Under the pieces are notes generated by a model. It worked only from the letters and a program-made list of their open reading frames with translations, was not told the origin of the DNA and did not search any database. Positions 35,548-42,950 of a stretch of 64,000 nt of DNA are shown here, one piece after another. Source of the DNA: Streptomyces sp. CG 926 (GTDB taxonomy: Bacteria > Actinomycetota > Actinomycetes > Streptomycetales > Streptomycetaceae); the NCBI RefSeq assembly GCF_003148825.1, contig NZ_QGGZ01000009.1:248001-312000 (forward strand). Direction: 5' to 3'. The position numbers were made by a program, and so were the translations under genes. The stretch's first letter is position 1. Each line of letters begins with the position of its first letter.

Positions 35548-36066
35548 ATGATCCACGCCCGTCTCCGGCAGTCCGTGGCCCTGGCAACCGGCGCCCTGCT
35601 CGCCGCCTGCCTCTCCTTCGCCGCACCTGCCTCGGCCTCCACCCTCACCACCGCCAAGGCCCAGGCCCAGGCCCAGGCCCAGACCCCGCTCGTCGTCAAC
35701 GCCCGCTGGGCCGGGCACCCCACGTACGACCGCATCGTCATCGACCTCCAGGGCTCCGGCCCCGCGGTCACCGTCACTCCCGTCCCGCAGCTGGTGTACG
35801 ACGGGTCCGGGAAGCCCGTACCGCTGCCCGGGAAGTACTTCCTGGAGATCCGCCTCCACCCCGCCGCCGCGCACAACGACGCGGGGCAGAACGTCTACCA
35901 GGGCCCCAAGCTGCAGAAGATCAACCTCAGCAAGCTCAAGGGCATCGCCCTGACCGGCGACTACGAGGGGTACGTGACCTTCGGCGCCGCCTTCGACACC
36001 CTGCCGTACTACCGCGCGTTCCCGCTGCACTCGCCGGAGCGGTTCGTCGTGGACATCGCGCACTGA
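35548..36066 (+). CDS. Secreted AMIN-like domain protein
   Basis: A 172-residue exported protein. A signal peptide covers about 1-30 with SFAAPASA before the cleavage site, then an (Ala-Gln)4 stretch, then an AMIN-like domain. The pattern VNARWAGHPTYDRIVIDLQG and FVVDIAH fits that domain, which binds cell-wall material in some proteins. The ATG follows GAGGGGACAAC. A small palindrome CTCGA-GAA-TCGAG lies at 35527-35539 just upstream. Partner or substrate unknown. Confidence 0.75.
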   Translation: MIHARLRQSVALATGALLAACLSFAAPASASTLTTAKAQAQAQAQTPLVVNARWAGHPTYDRIVIDLQGSGPAVTVTPVPQLVYDGSGKPVPLPGKYFLEIRLHPAAAHNDAGQNVYQGPKLQKINLSKLKGIALTGDYEGYVTFGAAFDTLPYYRAFPLHSPERFVVDIAH

Positions 36067-36080
36067 ACCGGTGCCGTGCG

Positions 36081-36115
36081 CCTGGGCCCGGAGCGTGGAA
36101 CGCTCCGGGCCCAGG
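36081..36115 (+). terminator. Terminator after the AMIN-like gene
   Basis: Perfect 15-bp stem CCTGGGCCCGGAGCG / CGCTCCGGGCCCAGG with a 5-nt loop, 14 bp past the stop. It also stops transcription of the convergent DHFR-like gene. Confidence 0.9.
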
Positions 36116-36140
36116 CCGCGTCACGGACTCCCGGAGTGCC

Positions 36141-36785
36141 TCACCTGCGCCAGAACAGGTGGTGCGTCACCCCGCTCGCGCTGGGCACCACGTCGAGGTG
36201 GTACCGGTCGAGGAGCTCCTCGGGCGACTCCCAGAGCCGCACCCCCGATCCGAGCTCCACCGGAGAGACCGCCACGTGCAGGGTGTCGACGAGGTCGGCG
36301 TCGAGGAACTCTCGAATGGTGGTGGTCCCGCCGCCCAGCCGGACGTCCTTGCCCCGCGCCGCTTCCCGCGCCCGGTCCAAGGCCGTGGCCGGGTCGGCGT
36401 CGACGAAGTGGAAGGTGGTGTCGGAGAGCGTGAACGAGGGGCGCGGGTGGTGGGTCATGACGAACACGGGGGTGTGGAACGGGGGCTCCTCACCCCACCA
36501 ACCGCGCCATTCGTGGTCGGCCCACGGCCCGCGCTGGGGGCCGAACTTGTTGCGGCCCATGATCTCGGCGCCGATGTTGTGGGCGAAGTCCCGGGTGAGG
36601 TAGTCGTCGAGGCCCCGGCTCCCTCCGGGGGCGGTCCGGTTGGGCCAGCTCGCGGTGGCGCCGGCCCAGGCGAACATCTCGCCGGGGTCGGCGTGGCCGA
36701 ACGGTCTCTCCAGGCTCTGGTTCTCACCGGCGCCGAATCCGTCGCGCGAGACGGTGAAGTTCTGGACCCTCAGCAGTTGCTCCAC
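36141..36785 (-). CDS. Dihydrofolate-reductase-like RibD C-terminal domain protein
   Basis: A 214-residue protein of the RibD-C/DHFR-like family. Recognisable points are ISM-type start SRDGFGAGENQSLERPFG, the NADPH-site stretch VRLGGGTTTIREFL and DTLHVAVSPVELGSG. The GTG start is a fit with the homology. Its role is likely a small-molecule reductase, not riboflavin synthesis proper. It sits 30 bp from the flavodoxin-like gene on the same strand, so the two may be cotranscribed. Confidence 0.82.
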   Translation of the reverse strand: MEQLLRVQNFTVSRDGFGAGENQSLERPFGHADPGEMFAWAGATASWPNRTAPGGSRGLDDYLTRDFAHNIGAEIMGRNKFGPQRGPWADHEWRGWWGEEPPFHTPVFVMTHHPRPSFTLSDTTFHFVDADPATALDRAREAARGKDVRLGGGTTTIREFLDADLVDTLHVAVSPVELGSGVRLWESPEELLDRYHLDVVPSASGVTHHLFWRR

Positions 36786-36815
36786 CGGTTTCCTCCTCCG
36801 GACGGGGGCACGGGC

Positions 36816-37529
36816 TCAGCGGTGCTCCGGGTTGGGGAAGTCGGAGCGGCAGCCCGCGTCCCATTGTGCGCGCTGGTTGCCGTGCGGCGGGATGCCGCCG
36901 GAGCGCTTGAGCAGGGCGGCCAGGTGCATGAGGTTCCAGGACATGAAGGCGGTGTTGCGGTTGGTGAAGTCGTTCTCGGGGCCGCCGGAACCGGGGTCCA
37001 GGTAGGAGGGTCCGGGACCGGCCTCGCCGATCCAGCCCGCGTCGGCCTGCGGCGGGATCGCGTAGCCCAGGTGCTGGAGGCTGTAGAGGATGTTCATGGC
37101 GCAGTGCTTGACGCCGTCCTCGTTGCCGGTGATCAGCGCGCCGCCGACCCGCCCGTAGTAGGCGTACTGGCCGCGCTCGTTCAGCAGCGAGGAGCAGGCG
37201 TACAGGCGCTCGATGACCTGCTTCATCACGGAGCTGTTGTCGCCGAGCCAGATGGGACCGCACAGGACGAGGATGTCGGCGTCCATGATCCGGCTGTAGA
37301 GGACCGGCCACTGGTCGCTCTCCCAGCCGTGCTCGGTCATGTCGGGCCAGACCCCGGTCGCGATGTCGTGGTCGACGGCGCGGACGAGGGAGGTCCGGGT
37401 GCCGGCCGATTCCATGACCCGGCGGCTCTTGTCGATCAGGCCCTCGGTGTTGCTGGTCTCGGGTGAGCGTTTGAGCGTGCAGTTCACGTAGAGGGCGGTC
37501 AGGTCCGAGTAGTCGTATTCGGCAGCCAC
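36816..37529 (-). CDS. Flavodoxin/NADPH-dependent FMN reductase-like protein
   Basis: A 237-residue flavoprotein of the NADPH-dependent FMN reductase/flavodoxin group: ALYVNCTLKRSPETSNT is the phosphate-binding loop, and GPIWLGDNSSVMKQVIERL follows the isoalloxazine region. The GTG at 37529 is favoured because GAGGCTGGGGG lies upstream; an in-frame GTG at 37565 would add 12 residues. It is divergent from a PadR-type regulator across 100 bp, which probably controls it. Confidence 0.83.
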   Translation of the reverse strand: MAAEYDYSDLTALYVNCTLKRSPETSNTEGLIDKSRRVMESAGTRTSLVRAVDHDIATGVWPDMTEHGWESDQWPVLYSRIMDADILVLCGPIWLGDNSSVMKQVIERLYACSSLLNERGQYAYYGRVGGALITGNEDGVKHCAMNILYSLQHLGYAIPPQADAGWIGEAGPGPSYLDPGSGGPENDFTNRNTAFMSWNLMHLAALLKRSGGIPPHGNQRAQWDAGCRSDFPNPEHR

Positions 37530-37629
37530 GCCCCCAGCCTCGCCACGAGGGCTGGGCTCCGCCACCGGGCCGCGCCCGTCCGGGGGCCGCCGTGCGGGGG
37601 CGGCGGCGCCGCAAACCTAGGATGGCGCC

Positions 37630-38178
37630 ATGTCGCTGCCGCACGCCATCCTCACCGCCCTGCTCGAGAAGCCCTCGTCCGGGCTGGAGCTGACCCGGCG
37701 GTTCGACAAGTCGATCGGGTACTTCTGGTCGGCGACGCACCAGCAGATCTACCGCGAGCTGGGACGCCTGGAGGAGTCCGGGCTGATCCGGGAGCTGCCC
37801 AGCGAGGTGCCCGTGCGCGGGCAGAAGAAGGAGTACGAGGTGCTGCCGGCGGGCGGCGCGGAGCTGGCCCGGTGGGTCGCCGAGAGCCAGGACCCCAAGC
37901 CGATGCGCGACCCGCTGCTGCTGCGGATCCGCGCGGCGGGTGTCGTGGGGCCGCAGGGGCTCGGTCCCGAGCTGCGGCGCCATCTGGAGCTGCACCGGCA
38001 CCAGCTCGCGCAGTACGAGGCCATCGAGGAGAAGGACTTCCCGCCGGAGCGGGACGCCGTGGAGGACCGGCTGCGCCGGCTCGTGCTGCACGGCGGGATC
38101 GCCCTGGAGACGTTCTGGCTGCACTGGCTGGAGGAGGCCCTGGGCGAGGTCGAGGACATGTCCGGGCCGCAGGCCTGA
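37630..38178 (+). CDS. PadR-family transcriptional regulator
   Basis: A 182-residue regulator with an N-terminal winged-helix domain (about 1-85) and a C-terminal coiled dimerisation helix. The PadR pattern is visible in MSLPHAILTALLEKPSSGLEL, with the wing region KKEYEVLPAGG. The C-terminal half is long and acidic, so it is a PadR of the longer, helical subclass. It is divergent from the flavodoxin-like gene. The inducer is unknown. Confidence 0.88.
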   Translation: MSLPHAILTALLEKPSSGLELTRRFDKSIGYFWSATHQQIYRELGRLEESGLIRELPSEVPVRGQKKEYEVLPAGGAELARWVAESQDPKPMRDPLLLRIRAAGVVGPQGLGPELRRHLELHRHQLAQYEAIEEKDFPPERDAVEDRLRRLVLHGGIALETFWLHWLEEALGEVEDMSGPQA

Positions 38179-38184
38179 CACACA

Positions 38185-38222
38185 CCGACGCCCCGCTCCG
38201 GCGGTCCGGGGCGGGGCGTCGG
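38185..38222 (+). terminator. Terminator between padR-type gene and EF-hand gene
   Basis: Hairpin of 17 pairs (one U-G wobble in the plus RNA) with a 4-nt loop; outer stem CCGACGCCCCGC / GCGGGGCGTCGG. It lies 6 bp after the PadR stop and just past the EF-hand stop on the other strand. Confidence 0.85.
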
Positions 38223-38230
38223 CGGAGGGA

Positions 38231-38443
38231 CTACTTGTTCAGGGAGGCCCAGAACTCGTCGAAGCTCAGCAGGCCGTCACCGTTCGTGTCCTTGGCGGCG
38301 ATCACGGCGTCCGCGACGGGGCCGGTGACGAACGGGTCGCCCATGGCCGCCATGGCCGCCTTGAACTCGTCGGCCGTGACGAAGCCGTCACCGTTCACGT
38401 CGAACTTGCCGAACGTCGTCCGTGCGCTCTCGATGTCCGCCAC
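38231..38443 (-). CDS. Small EF-hand calcium-binding protein
   Basis: A 70-residue calmodulin-like protein with two canonical EF-hand loops, DVNGDGFVTADE and DTNGDGLLSFDE, both with the five usual oxygen ligands. The GTG at 38443 is chosen because AAGGAG is 8 bp upstream; a GTG at 38452 would leave no room for it. It probably acts as a cytoplasmic Ca2+ buffer or sensor. Related proteins occur in Streptomyces; the partner is unknown. Confidence 0.85.
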   Translation of the reverse strand: MADIESARTTFGKFDVNGDGFVTADEFKAAMAAMGDPFVTGPVADAVIAAKDTNGDGLLSFDEFWASLNK

Positions 38444-38910
38444 TGGGTCCACTCCTTCTTGATGCCTTGTTGACCGGCCCAGGGTAGCGGCCGCCCCGGT
38501 CCGCCCCCGCCTCGGGTCCCGTTCGCGCGACAGGACCGTTCCCTCACCGACCCATGAACGGAATTATCGATTCCGGCCGGGCGGACCGAGACCCCCCTTG
38601 TCACACTCCGGTGGGACCACATAACGTCATGGCATTGCCGCCACACCAGGAGCGCAGGGCTCCCAGGGACGAGCGGCGACAAGGGCGATCCATCAGATGG
38701 CGATCACGACCGACGCGTCGTTCGACGTTCCGCATTCCGGTCGGACCCCGCCCTTCCCCCCTTCCTGGTGACAGATCTCGTCCGCCCCACGGCTTCGCCG
38801 AGCGACTTGCGCAGCGCCCTCCGCTCGCCCGGTGGCCCGCGGGTCGACGCATGGACGGCGATGCCCCGGGAGCTGTGCGAGCTCCCGGGGCACCGCTTCA
38901 CCCGGATCCC
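38444..38910. other. 467-bp intergenic region between EF-hand gene and YncE-like gene
   Basis: Promoter of the EF-hand gene and downstream flank of the YncE-like gene. It holds a 6-bp-arm inverted repeat CGGAAT-TATCG-ATTCCG at 38559-38575 and the YncE terminator at 38862-38892. A 48-codon frame at 38768-38914 is coding-like in base use but lacks a Shine-Dalgarno and overlaps the terminator; I did not call it. Confidence 0.5.
38862..38892 (-). terminator. Terminator after the YncE-like gene
   Basis: Perfect 13-bp stem TGCCCCGGGAGCT / AGCTCCCGGGGCA with a 5-nt loop, 19 bp past the stop. Confidence 0.88.
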
Positions 38911-40098
38911 CTAGCGGAAGATGCCGGTGTGGCCGAGCGAGTAGCGGCCGGGCTGCGGGTACACGGCGAGTCCGTGCGGTCCGCCGCCCACCGGGATCCG
39001 GGCGAGCTGCTTGCCGGTCTGCGTGTCGAGCGCGTAGACCTCGGAGTTGTAGCGGCCCGACAGCCACAGCACCTTGCCGTCGGCGGAGACCCCGCCCATG
39101 TCGGGGCTGCCGCCGTCCGGCAGGGTCCACTTCTTGGTGAGCTTGTTCTCGGGGAAGTTGAAGACCGAGATGGTGCCCTCGCCCCGGTTGGAGACGTACA
39201 TCTCCTTGGAGTCGCGGCTCACGTAGAGGCCGTGGCAACCCTTGCCGGTGGGCAGCAGCTTGGGGGTCTCGAACGTGTCGCCGCTCAGCACCCACATGCC
39301 GTGGGCCATCATGTCCGCGACGTAGAAGGTCTTCCCGTCCGGGGAGACCTTGACGTCCTGCGGCATCGCGCCCTCGAACGGCAGCTTCTGCTGGCCGACG
39401 ACCTCCATCCGCTCGGTGTCGACCTTCAGGAGCTCGCCGGAGAACTCGCAGCTCACGATGAAGTAGCGGCCGTCGGCGGAGAAGTCCGCGTGGTTGACGC
39501 CGTAGCAGGTCACGGGGACCGTCTTCACCCGGTCCATCGTGTGCGGGTCGCGGAAGACCAGCTCCTTGTCCATCGAAGCCATGACGATCGCGTACTTGCC
39601 GTTGGGCGTGAAGTACAGGTTGTACGGGTCGTGCACCTCGACGGGCTTGCCGGCCTCGCCGGTGGCCGGGTTGATCGGGGTGAGGGTGTGACCGCGGTTG
39701 TTGTTGACCCACAGGGTCTTCAGGTCCCAGGAGGGGACCACGTGCTGGGGCTGGACGCCGACCGGGATGGTGTCGATGACCTTGTACGTCGCCGGGTCGA
39801 TGACGGACACCGTGTTGGAGTTGGTGTTCGGCACGTACACGCGGGACGGGAAGTCCTTGACCACGGGGGAGAGTTTGTTCGGCCGGTCCGCCGCGTAGAC
39901 GTCGTTCGGATCGAGTACGGGCGGCATGCCGGGCAGACCGGGCGGGGCGGCCGGCGCGGCCTTGACGGGCTTGGCCGGGCCCTTGGTGCCGAGCGCCTCG
40001 GCGGGCCCCTTCGCGGCCGATCCACAGCCGGCCAGGGCGGCGAGGACCAGACCGGCCAGCAGCACGGTGGCCTTCCGGGGAAGGCGGGTGGTCTTCAT
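38911..40098 (-). CDS. YncE-like beta-propeller lipoprotein
   Basis: A 395-residue exported lipoprotein. The lipobox is LAALAGC (Cys25), followed by a Pro/Ala-rich linker to about residue 60. The rest is a seven-bladed propeller, with recurrent pieces such as VSVIDPATYKVIDTIPVG, FTPNGKYAIV, FSADGRYFIV and VSPDGKTFYVADM. Such propellers bind partners; no enzyme activity is expected. It starts at an ATG overlapping the stop of the NodB-like gene as ATGA. The pair is one operon. Confidence 0.9.
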   Translation of the reverse strand: MKTTRLPRKATVLLAGLVLAALAGCGSAAKGPAEALGTKGPAKPVKAAPAAPPGLPGMPPVLDPNDVYAADRPNKLSPVVKDFPSRVYVPNTNSNTVSVIDPATYKVIDTIPVGVQPQHVVPSWDLKTLWVNNNRGHTLTPINPATGEAGKPVEVHDPYNLYFTPNGKYAIVMASMDKELVFRDPHTMDRVKTVPVTCYGVNHADFSADGRYFIVSCEFSGELLKVDTERMEVVGQQKLPFEGAMPQDVKVSPDGKTFYVADMMAHGMWVLSGDTFETPKLLPTGKGCHGLYVSRDSKEMYVSNRGEGTISVFNFPENKLTKKWTLPDGGSPDMGGVSADGKVLWLSGRYNSEVYALDTQTGKQLARIPVGGGPHGLAVYPQPGRYSLGHTGIFR

Positions 40099-40895
40099 GG
40101 GGTCAGCAGCTCCGTGGTGGTCACCGCGCGCAGTTCGCGGCGCGCGAGTTCTTCGAGGAGGGGAGGCATCGCGTCGACCGTGTCCGCGTAGCCGAAGTGC
40201 AGGCTCACCACCGATCCGGGCCGGATCGTCCCGATGACGGTGCGGATGACGGCCGCGGCGCCGGGCGAGGTGAAGTCGAGGGAGTCCACGTCGTACGAGA
40301 GGACGTGCGGGTAGCCCGCCCGCTGGGCCAGCTTCTGGACGAGCGGGGTCGCGTACTGGGTCTGGGACGGCCGGAACCAGGTGCCGATGGAGCCCGTGAG
40401 CCGCTTGAGCCGCTGGGCACAGCCGGTGATCTCGGCGTAGGCCTGCGCCTCGGACATGTCGTTGATCGCCAGGTGGCGCTGGGTGTGGTTGCCGAGCTCG
40501 TGGCCGCCGTCGAGGATCCGCCGGGCGAGCTCCGGGTGGGCGTCGAGCCAGGTCCCGATCGCCAGTACGGTGACCCGCGCGCCGCCCTTCTCCGCCGCGG
40601 CCAGCACCGACCGGGCGATGGCGGGGTCCCCGTTGCCGTGGAAGGTGAGGGCGACCTGGGGACGGTCGCGCGGGCCGTGGCCGATCTCCACGGGCTGACC
40701 GGCGAAACGCCGCGGGGCTGCGGCCGGGGCCGCCTGTGCCGGGCGGGCCGGACGAGCCGGGCCCGGCGTCGGGCCGGAGGACGCGGTGGCGGGCCGACCC
40801 GGGCCGCAGGCGGCGGTGAGGCCGGCCGCGGCGGCGCCGGCCGTCCCGAGGGCGGCCGCGCGCAGGGCCGCGCGGCGGCCTGGTTGTGAGAGCAC
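40095..40895 (-). CDS. NodB-like polysaccharide deacetylase family lipoprotein
   Basis: A 266-residue exported protein with a twin-arginine-like lipoprotein signal (RRAALRAAALGTAG, lipobox LTAAC) and a Pro/Ala linker. The NodB-like barrel follows. The usual TFDDGP is TFHGNGDP, so the first metal-ligand Asp position is His, whereas the His pair in GNHTQRH is intact. It may be a variant deacetylase or a non-catalytic homologue. The GTG start precedes a weak Shine-Dalgarno. Downstream is the propeller lipoprotein, coupled by ATGA. Confidence 0.85.
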   Translation of the reverse strand: MLSQPGRRAALRAAALGTAGAAAAGLTAACGPGRPATASSGPTPGPARPARPAQAAPAAAPRRFAGQPVEIGHGPRDRPQVALTFHGNGDPAIARSVLAAAEKGGARVTVLAIGTWLDAHPELARRILDGGHELGNHTQRHLAINDMSEAQAYAEITGCAQRLKRLTGSIGTWFRPSQTQYATPLVQKLAQRAGYPHVLSYDVDSLDFTSPGAAAVIRTVIGTIRPGSVVSLHFGYADTVDAMPPLLEELARRELRAVTTTELLTP

Positions 40896-41181
40896 CTGCC
40901 CATTTAAGGGGGCGATGACCCGGAAGATAACGATTGACCCAATTCAGGACGGTCGCCGGAAGGGGCCGATCGGGTGGTCAGGCCGCTATGTGATCAACGA
41001 TTTACACAGAGCAGTCGATACTTATTCGTAGATTGCGAGGTGAGTGGCCCACCTCACCTAGGATTTAGCTAGAAAGTCTTACTATTTGCCCACTTATGTC
41101 CAAGTAGGGACTTTTGGCGTTCGGGCCGGCGTCTGCCATAGTCGGAACCACGACTTCCCATTGACCCGAGCGAAGTCACCA

Positions 41182-41214
41182 CGCCGAGGATCACACCCCT
41201 TCCGATCCTCGGCG
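41182..41214 (+). terminator. Terminator-like hairpin
   Basis: Perfect 11-bp stem CGCCGAGGATC / GATCCTCGGCG with an 11-nt loop. It is 96 bp past the anti-sigma gene's stop with no plus-strand gene upstream, so it may close a small plus-strand RNA or back up the minus-strand one. Confidence 0.6.
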
Positions 41215-41220
41215 CACCCA

Positions 41221-41259
41221 TGAAGCCCCCACCGCCTCACATGGCGCACGGGGGCTTCA
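41221..41259 (-). terminator. Terminator after the anti-sigma-type gene
   Basis: 10-bp stem TGAAGCCCCC / GGGGGCTTCA with a 19-nt loop, 51 bp past the stop. Confidence 0.7.
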
Positions 41260-41309
41260 GGCATTCCGGGGGCAGGCGCTCCGAGGGCAGGGGCAGGCGC
41301 TCCGGGGCT

Positions 41310-41822
41310 TCAGGTGTTCTGGCGGTCGGCGACGCGCATCTCGAACCAGGTGATCTTCCCGCGCGGCAGCAGGTCCGCGCCCCAGCGGTCGGACAGCTTG
41401 TCGACCAGGAAGAGGCCCCGGCCGGTGGTGTCCAGCTCATGGACCGGCATCAGGCAGGGCAGCCCCCGCGAGGGGTCGCGCACCTCCACCCGGATCCAGC
41501 CCCGGCGCCGCAACATGCGTAAGCCGAAGGAACGGGCCCCGGTGTGCCGGACCGCGTTGCCGACGAGCTCCGAGACCAGCAGGACGGCGTGCTCGGCGAT
41601 CTGCGGAGAGAGGCCCCAGAGGCGGACCACCACGCACTGGGTGAGCCGGCGCGCGGTGCTCGCCGACTCCGGCATGGACGGCAGTGTCACTTCGGCCTCG
41701 GCCGGATTTCCGTACAACTCCAGCGCCTTGAGACCTTGTTCGTCCTCAACGGCCGCCGTGAGCCGTACCGCCGAAGCGCTGCCGCGCTGCCGCGGCTGTT
41801 CCACACCCTCCAGGCCCGCCAT
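41310..41822 (-). CDS. Anti-sigma-type ATP-binding protein (HATPase, RsbW-like)
   Basis: A 170-residue protein with one GHKL ATPase domain. The N-box is ELVGNAVRHTGA, the G1-like box VRDPSRGLP, and the G2-like box TTGRGLFLVDKLSDRWG. Such stand-alone domains in Streptomyces act as serine kinases or anti-sigma factors. An ATG at 41822 is used; longer reads from a GTG at 41876 are open but with poor support. A conserved upstream motif at 41978-41999 is shared with the downstream transpeptidase gene. Confidence 0.83.
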   Translation of the reverse strand: MAGLEGVEQPRQRGSASAVRLTAAVEDEQGLKALELYGNPAEAEVTLPSMPESASTARRLTQCVVVRLWGLSPQIAEHAVLLVSELVGNAVRHTGARSFGLRMLRRRGWIRVEVRDPSRGLPCLMPVHELDTTGRGLFLVDKLSDRWGADLLPRGKITWFEMRVADRQNT

Positions 41823-41977
41823 GCACCCATCATGGAGGGCCGACCCGCCCTCCCGGGCCGTTCCACAGGAAAACACCCCCCGGATTCAACAACTCCAAGG
41901 GGGTGTCCTGTCATATGCGCGAGGCAACCGGAAGGCCTTGGCGCATAGCTTGACCTGCGGTGACAGCCCGCACAAAA

Positions 41978-41999
41978 GTGATCACAGCGAGTGGATCAC
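41978..41999. promoter_or_regulatory. GTGATCACAGCGAG motif upstream of the anti-sigma-type gene
   Basis: GTGATCACAGCGAGTGGATCAC: a palindromic GTGATCAC followed by a repeated ATCAC 14 bp on. The 11-mer ATCACAGCGAG recurs exactly at 44233-44243 upstream of the first L,D-transpeptidase gene. It resembles the direct-repeat MtrA element of mycobacteria. Confidence 0.55.
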
Positions 42000-42006
42000 C
42001 GATTCT

Positions 42007-42025
42007 CCTTAAGTCTGCCTTAAGG
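42007..42025. promoter_or_regulatory. Inverted repeat CCTTAAG-N5-CTTAAGG
   Basis: 7-bp perfect arms with a 5-nt spacer, 8 bp from the ATCAC repeat, in an AT-rich stretch upstream of the anti-sigma-type gene and after the enoyl-CoA hydratase gene. Possible operator or weak terminator. Confidence 0.4.
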
Positions 42026-42077
42026 CCTGGCTAATCCACCCACAGGGAGGACCAGGGCCCGCCGCCGAGGCCTCGAC

Positions 42078-42845
42078 TCAGACGAACTTCGCCTTGCCCG
42101 GGCCCTCTTCGACGAAGCTGCGCATCCCGAGCTCGCGGTCCTCGGTGGCGAACAGGCCCGCGAACCAGTTGCGTTCGATGGTCAGGCCGGTGTCGATGTC
42201 GGCCTCCAGGCCCGCGTCCACGCACTCCTTGGCGGCACGCAGCGCGATCGCCGGACCCTGCGCCAGCTTCGCGGCCCAGGCGTGCGCCTGCTCGTACACC
42301 TCGGCGGCGGGCACCACCCGGTCGACCAGACCGAGGGTCAGCGCCTCGTCGGCCTTGACCATGCGTCCGGTGAAGATCAGATCCTTCGCCTTGGACGGTC
42401 CGACCAGCCGGGACAGCCGCTGGGTGCCGCCCGCGCCCGGGATCAGACCGAGCAGGATCTCGGGCTGGCCGAGCTTGGCGTTGTCCGCGGCGATCCGGTA
42501 GTCGGCGCACAGCGCGAGTTCACAGCCGCCGCCCAGCGCGTAGCCGGTGACGGCCGCGACGACGGGCTTGGGGATCCGGGCGACGGCGGTGAAGGCGTCC
42601 TGGAGCGCGCGGGACCGGGCGACCATCGCCGCGTGGTCCATCGTCTGCATCTCCTTGATGTCCGCGCCCGCCGCGAACACCTTCTCGCCGCCGTAGATGA
42701 TCACCGCGCGGACGTCGGCGCGGTCGGTCGCCTCCACCGCGAGCTCGCGCAGCCGGTCCTGGGTGGCGATGTCCAGGGCGTTCATGGGCGGCCGGTCCAG
42801 ACGAATGGTGCCGACGCCTTCGGAGACTTCGAGAGAGAGGGTCAT
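42078..42845 (-). CDS. Enoyl-CoA hydratase/isomerase family protein
   Basis: A 255-residue crotonase-fold enzyme. The oxyanion-hole residues are in AAGADIKEM and GYALGGGCELALCAD, and the catalytic glutamate position is in LGQPEILLGLIPGAGGTQRL. It likely hydrates enoyl-CoA in fatty-acid degradation. The ATG at 42845 fits the family start. It is not clearly in an operon; the neighbouring gene on the left is on the same strand but 255 bp away. Confidence 0.93.
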   Translation of the reverse strand: MTLSLEVSEGVGTIRLDRPPMNALDIATQDRLRELAVEATDRADVRAVIIYGGEKVFAAGADIKEMQTMDHAAMVARSRALQDAFTAVARIPKPVVAAVTGYALGGGCELALCADYRIAADNAKLGQPEILLGLIPGAGGTQRLSRLVGPSKAKDLIFTGRMVKADEALTLGLVDRVVPAAEVYEQAHAWAAKLAQGPAIALRAAKECVDAGLEADIDTGLTIERNWFAGLFATEDRELGMRSFVEEGPGKAKFV

Positions 42846-42874
42846 GAGGGTCAGGTTAGCGCCGGTTAACGTGC

Positions 42875-42911
42875 GGTGGCCCGGTGCTGTGGGTCACAGC
42901 ACCGGGCCACC
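42875..42911 (-). terminator. Terminator after the first L,D-transpeptidase gene
   Basis: Perfect 17-bp stem GGTGGCCCGGTGCTGTG / CACAGCACCGGGCCACC with a 3-nt loop, 39 bp past the stop. Stops the transpeptidase mRNA before the hydratase gene. Confidence 0.92.
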
Positions 42912-42950
42912 CGGACTACGTACGCGACGCGCGGGACGTCCGCTTCGTGA

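Larger units (their letters stand above)
40896..41309. other. Hairpin-rich intergenic segment with lower GC (414 bp)
   Basis: No gene is supported. It is lower in GC than the flanks. It holds GGTGAG-N8-CTCACC at 41039-41058, AAAGTC...GACTTT around 41082-41116, and two terminator-like hairpins (41182-41214, 41221-41259). A small plus-strand RNA ending at the first hairpin is possible. Promoters for the NodB-like gene must lie here too. Confidence 0.5.

Noticed and set aside
38768..38914. 48-codon plus-strand frame VTDLVRPTASPSDLRSALRS
   Set aside because: GC3 is coding-like but there is no Shine-Dalgarno, no known family, and it overlaps the YncE terminator hairpin.
40915..41031. Small plus-strand frame starting MTRKITIDPIQDG
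   Set aside because: About 57 percent GC at third positions, a TTA codon, and no clean Shine-Dalgarno; not coding-like for this genome.
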